Positions 45,268-47,520 of a stretch of DNA of 47,520 nt are shown here, piece by piece; positions within the stretch are counted from its first letter, which is position 1, and each line of letters begins with the position of its first letter. Position numbers and translations under genes: made by a program. The notes under the pieces were generated by a model. It was not told the origin of the DNA. It did no database searches and saw only the letters and a list, made by a program, of their open reading frames with translations. Source of the stretch: Methanomassiliicoccales archaeon (GTDB lineage Archaea > Thermoplasmatota > Thermoplasmata > RBG-16-68-12 > SOIM01); NCBI GenBank assembly GCA_030593295.1, contig JAUVHO010000009.1, forward strand, positions 1 through 47,520, in the 5' to 3' direction.

Positions 45268-47520
45268 GCCTGCGCCACGGTCCACAAGACATCAACAGGA
45301 ACGTATGCCCAGTATGCCGAACCTGGAACGAATGCCTCTCCCGCCATGACGGTTCTGAGATTATACGGTCCAGTCGGGTCGTATGTCTCTATATCCGTCG
45401 CACCAGTGTCGGCAATGAAGTCCGCTGAGGTGTAGGTCGTCGAGAACGACGGATATCCAACCAGGTTCCATCCCTCGTACAGCTGAATGTTGATCCAAGG
45501 TGTCGGTACAATGCCTGCATAGGTGATGGTTCCGGCTGAGAGCACGTTCACCCAGGCACCTGCGGCGTTGTCCGTTATCGGGACCACGCTGTATGGCTTG
45601 GTCACATCGTAGACCGGCCACGGGTTGGATGCCATCGGATCGTACGTCCAGACCCTGTCGAAGCTGACTGTCTGCAGCAACGTGGTCAGCGTCATGTCCG
45701 CCTCCCGGAGGAGGTTTGACATAAGCTGAGGTCCGGCTGTGAGCGCCCGGGTCACCTTGGCTGCCTGATCGGCAGTGTTCGCTGTGTTGGCGTCGTCGTC
45801 AACCGCCTCGACGTAGTAGAAGTAGTCGTTGGGGTCGCCATCGCCCGCGCCGTTATCTGAGTAGGTAGAATCTCCTGCTGTGACGGCGCCTATCAATCCA
45901 TAGCTCGCACCGCTCGGGTCGTAGGCTGTTCCTCTGTAGACGTTGTATTGAAGAACGTCGTTCTCTCCGGCTCCGTCATCGGCCGAGAGCGTCCAAGACA
46001 GGTATACGTCCTGGAACGGAGTCGGTGATAGTTCTGCCATCAGTCCCGTTGGTGCCTCGACCCTTCTGTCAGGCGGTACCGCGATTATCTCGAATGTCGC
46101 ACTGTAGTAAGTTCCCCAGTTACCTGCGGCGTCCTGTCCGTGTACCCATACGGTGTGCGGTCCTATCGCACCCCAGGTCTCCAGATTGACACGGTCGGGG
46201 GAAGTCCAGGTGACGTTCTCCTTCACGCTGTCAAAGGTCCCGTCCAAAGGCATCAATGGTGTCCCTGTACCGTCGTCAGTGGGTATCGCTGGCATGCCGG
46301 GCTGGACGAAGAACTCCGCTGCCTGTATGGCAGAATCGCCCTTCTTACCGTCGTCGATCGTTCCATCGAACGTGAGCATCATGGTCTCGATGACCGGATT
46401 GGGACTGGCCTTGACGCTTCCAGGCGTCGTCACCGGACCAACACTGTCTCCGCCGGGTCTGAATATCGAGAACGTGCCGTCGGAAAGGTCAGTGCCGTTC
46501 AACGGGGGCGCCGCAGCATCTTCCACGATGGCCTTTACCAAGTACTCGTCACCGTTGGGGAGCGTTGATATGTCCCACGCGAATGTCCTGTCTCCTGGCG
46601 GAACGGTCATGCTGATGGGTGTCCAGGTCTGTCCTGCATCGTCACTGTACACTAGAGCCTGGCTCGCAACACCTGCTGCGGTGGTCACGTTCCAGTACAG
46701 GTTGACCGTGTTCCCTGAATAGACCTCTCCACCGTTAGGTGAACTGATCTGTACGATGGGATGGAAGTTGTTGTCCAGAAGCCAGATGATGGTCCTGTTC
46801 ATTATCTCGCCTCTTGTGGGGTCGTCGGTGAATCCGAAGTTAATTCCGGAGAACTCGAAGAACATGGACACCACCTTGGACGGATATCCACCCCATGTGA
46901 TGTTCGGGTCAGCCGTGCCGTTGGGAGCCGATGAGATCCATCTGACCGCGATGTTGTCGTTGCTGGACACTCCGCCCCTGGCCTGCCACACGTAGTCCGT
47001 GGTGCCTCCAACAGCCAGGGCAACGACCTCGTCGCCCGCCGCACCGTCCCTGTGAGGAGCGTACGGAACTCTGTTAGCTGGGCCCCATGCACCGCTGATC
47101 GGGTCTCCGGTTATGCCCTCCATCTCATACCAAAAGGACGGATCCGCGGTATAGTCCGCCTTCAACGTTCCCTTCAGGAACTCATGCCTTTCCGGGGTGC
47201 TGAACTGTGAACCGGACGCAGGATGGGTAGCCCATGCCACATCGTGAGATGAGACGAAGAGCCTTCCACCTCCGTTCAGGTAATCGTTGAGCAGAACCAG
47301 CTGCGTGTCCTCGAACGGTGGGTACTGTTCCAGTCCGGTCTGCCAGCCGACGACCTTGTATTCCTGCAAGGTGGCTAGTGGCGGGTCCCCGGACCTCTCG
47401 GTGTACCACTCGTTGAACGACCATCCACCGTATCTGAACGCGTTTCGATAGTACTCAACGCGGTTCTCGGTGAATGTGCTGTCTCCGATCACGAGCAGGA
47501 TCTCTGCCTTCGCGGTGGTC
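45264..47520 (-). CDS. Large surface protein, N-terminus outside window
   Basis: At least 751 residues; the frame stays open to the edge, reading AEILLVIGDSTFTENRVEYY, so the start lies beyond 47520. The first 200 residues resemble the GATase-like domain found in secreted archaeal proteins and near subtilases (LQEYKVVGWQTG, LNDYLNGGGRLFVSSHD). Then come Ig-like (SSPNGGEVYSGNTVNLYWNV), further beta and Fn3 domains (APTGLMAELSP, LQYNVYRGT, YFYYVEAVDDD), and a C-terminal block (YEGWNLVGYPS) typical of archaeal and planctomycete surface proteins. No membrane helix closes the C-terminus, so it is probably secreted or held otherwise. Confidence 0.8.
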   Translation of the reverse strand, partial: TTAKAEILLVIGDSTFTENRVEYYRNAFRYGGWSFNEWYTERSGDPPLATLQEYKVVGWQTGLEQYPPFEDTQLVLLNDYLNGGGRLFVSSHDVAWATHPASGSQFSTPERHEFLKGTLKADYTADPSFWYEMEGITGDPISGAWGPANRVPYAPHRDGAAGDEVVALAVGGTTDYVWQARGGVSSNDNIAVRWISSAPNGTADPNITWGGYPSKVVSMFFEFSGINFGFTDDPTRGEIMNRTIIWLLDNNFHPIVQISSPNGGEVYSGNTVNLYWNVTTAAGVASQALVYSDDAGQTWTPISMTVPPGDRTFAWDISTLPNGDEYLVKAIVEDAAAPPLNGTDLSDGTFSIFRPGGDSVGPVTTPGSVKASPNPVIETMMLTFDGTIDDGKKGDSAIQAAEFFVQPGMPAIPTDDGTGTPLMPLDGTFDSVKENVTWTSPDRVNLETWGAIGPHTVWVHGQDAAGNWGTYYSATFEIIAVPPDRRVEAPTGLMAELSPTPFQDVYLSWTLSADDGAGENDVLQYNVYRGTAYDPSGASYGLIGAVTAGDSTYSDNGAGDGDPNDYFYYVEAVDDDANTANTADQAAKVTRALTAGPQLMSNLLREADMTLTTLLQTVSFDRVWTYDPMASNPWPVYDVTKPYSVVPITDNAAGAWVNVLSAGTITYAGIVPTPWINIQLYEGWNLVGYPSFSTTYTSADFIADTGATDIETYDPTGPYNLRTVMAGEAFVPGSAYWAYVPVDVLWTVAQA

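Overview
The window reads as archaeal and most likely euryarchaeal, tentatively a Thermoplasmatota-type anaerobe. The reasons are TATA/BRE-like boxes about 25-35 bases before several starts (some apparently leaderless), strong GGAGG ribosome sites elsewhere, many PKD-domain surface proteins with C-terminal membrane anchors, archaeal-type class III pilin-like proteins, an ArsM plus AbrB pair, and a rubredoxin/flavodiiron/superoxide reductase/rubrerythrin cluster. The lineage is inferred from gene content only. I saw no rRNA, tRNA, CRISPR array or transposase.

Bases 1-8400 look like a defence island. It starts with a partial unknown gene, a truncated archaeal ATPase behind a 9-bp inverted repeat, and an AbiE-like regulator/nucleotidyltransferase pair. 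Then comes the most interesting locus, a minus-strand operon (8245 down to 3785): TIR protein, SLATT (DUF4231) two-helix membrane protein, TGT-like enzyme, OGG-like HhH-GPD glycosylase, QueC-like enzyme, a second TIR protein, and an RNase III-domain protein, ending at a hairpin. TGT, OGG and QueC together are the accessory set of type IV CBASS (Cap10, Cap11, Cap9), but no CD-NTase is present. The second TIR protein is translated directly after queC from a start that gives an N-terminal Met-Gly-Gly-Ser-Gly-Gly-Gly. This suggests that the QueC-like enzyme modifies a TIR protein instead of a CD-NTase, with SLATT as a membrane effector: a CBASS-like or Thoeris-like system that I do not know to be described.

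Bases 8600-32000 are mostly cell-surface genes. A two-gene cassette (a PKD protein with an unfamiliar N-terminal domain, then a zinc phospholipase C-like PKD protein) occurs twice, at 8.7-11.9 kb and 22.4-25.4 kb. A 1425-residue protein carries the same unfamiliar domain twice. Between and after them lie two tandem collagen-like membrane proteins, several small membrane proteins with Gln/Pro-rich tails, RelBE-like and HEPN/MNT-like toxin-antitoxin pairs, an SPFH protein, a four-repeat surface protein and a PrcB/thrombospondin-3-like protein.

Bases 32000-47520 hold two GNAT acetyltransferases and a cupin, arsenite methyltransferase with a Cys-rich AbrB regulator behind an unusual leader, a beta-propeller protein, and a co-directional oxygen/ROS-detoxification cluster (hemerythrin-PAS, rubredoxin, flavodiiron protein, superoxide reductase, ferritin-like protein, rubrerythrin). 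These are followed by a PNPOx-like protein, a DsbA/FrnE-like protein, a small zincin, four pilin-like proteins in two divergent pairs, and a large partial surface protein running off the right edge.
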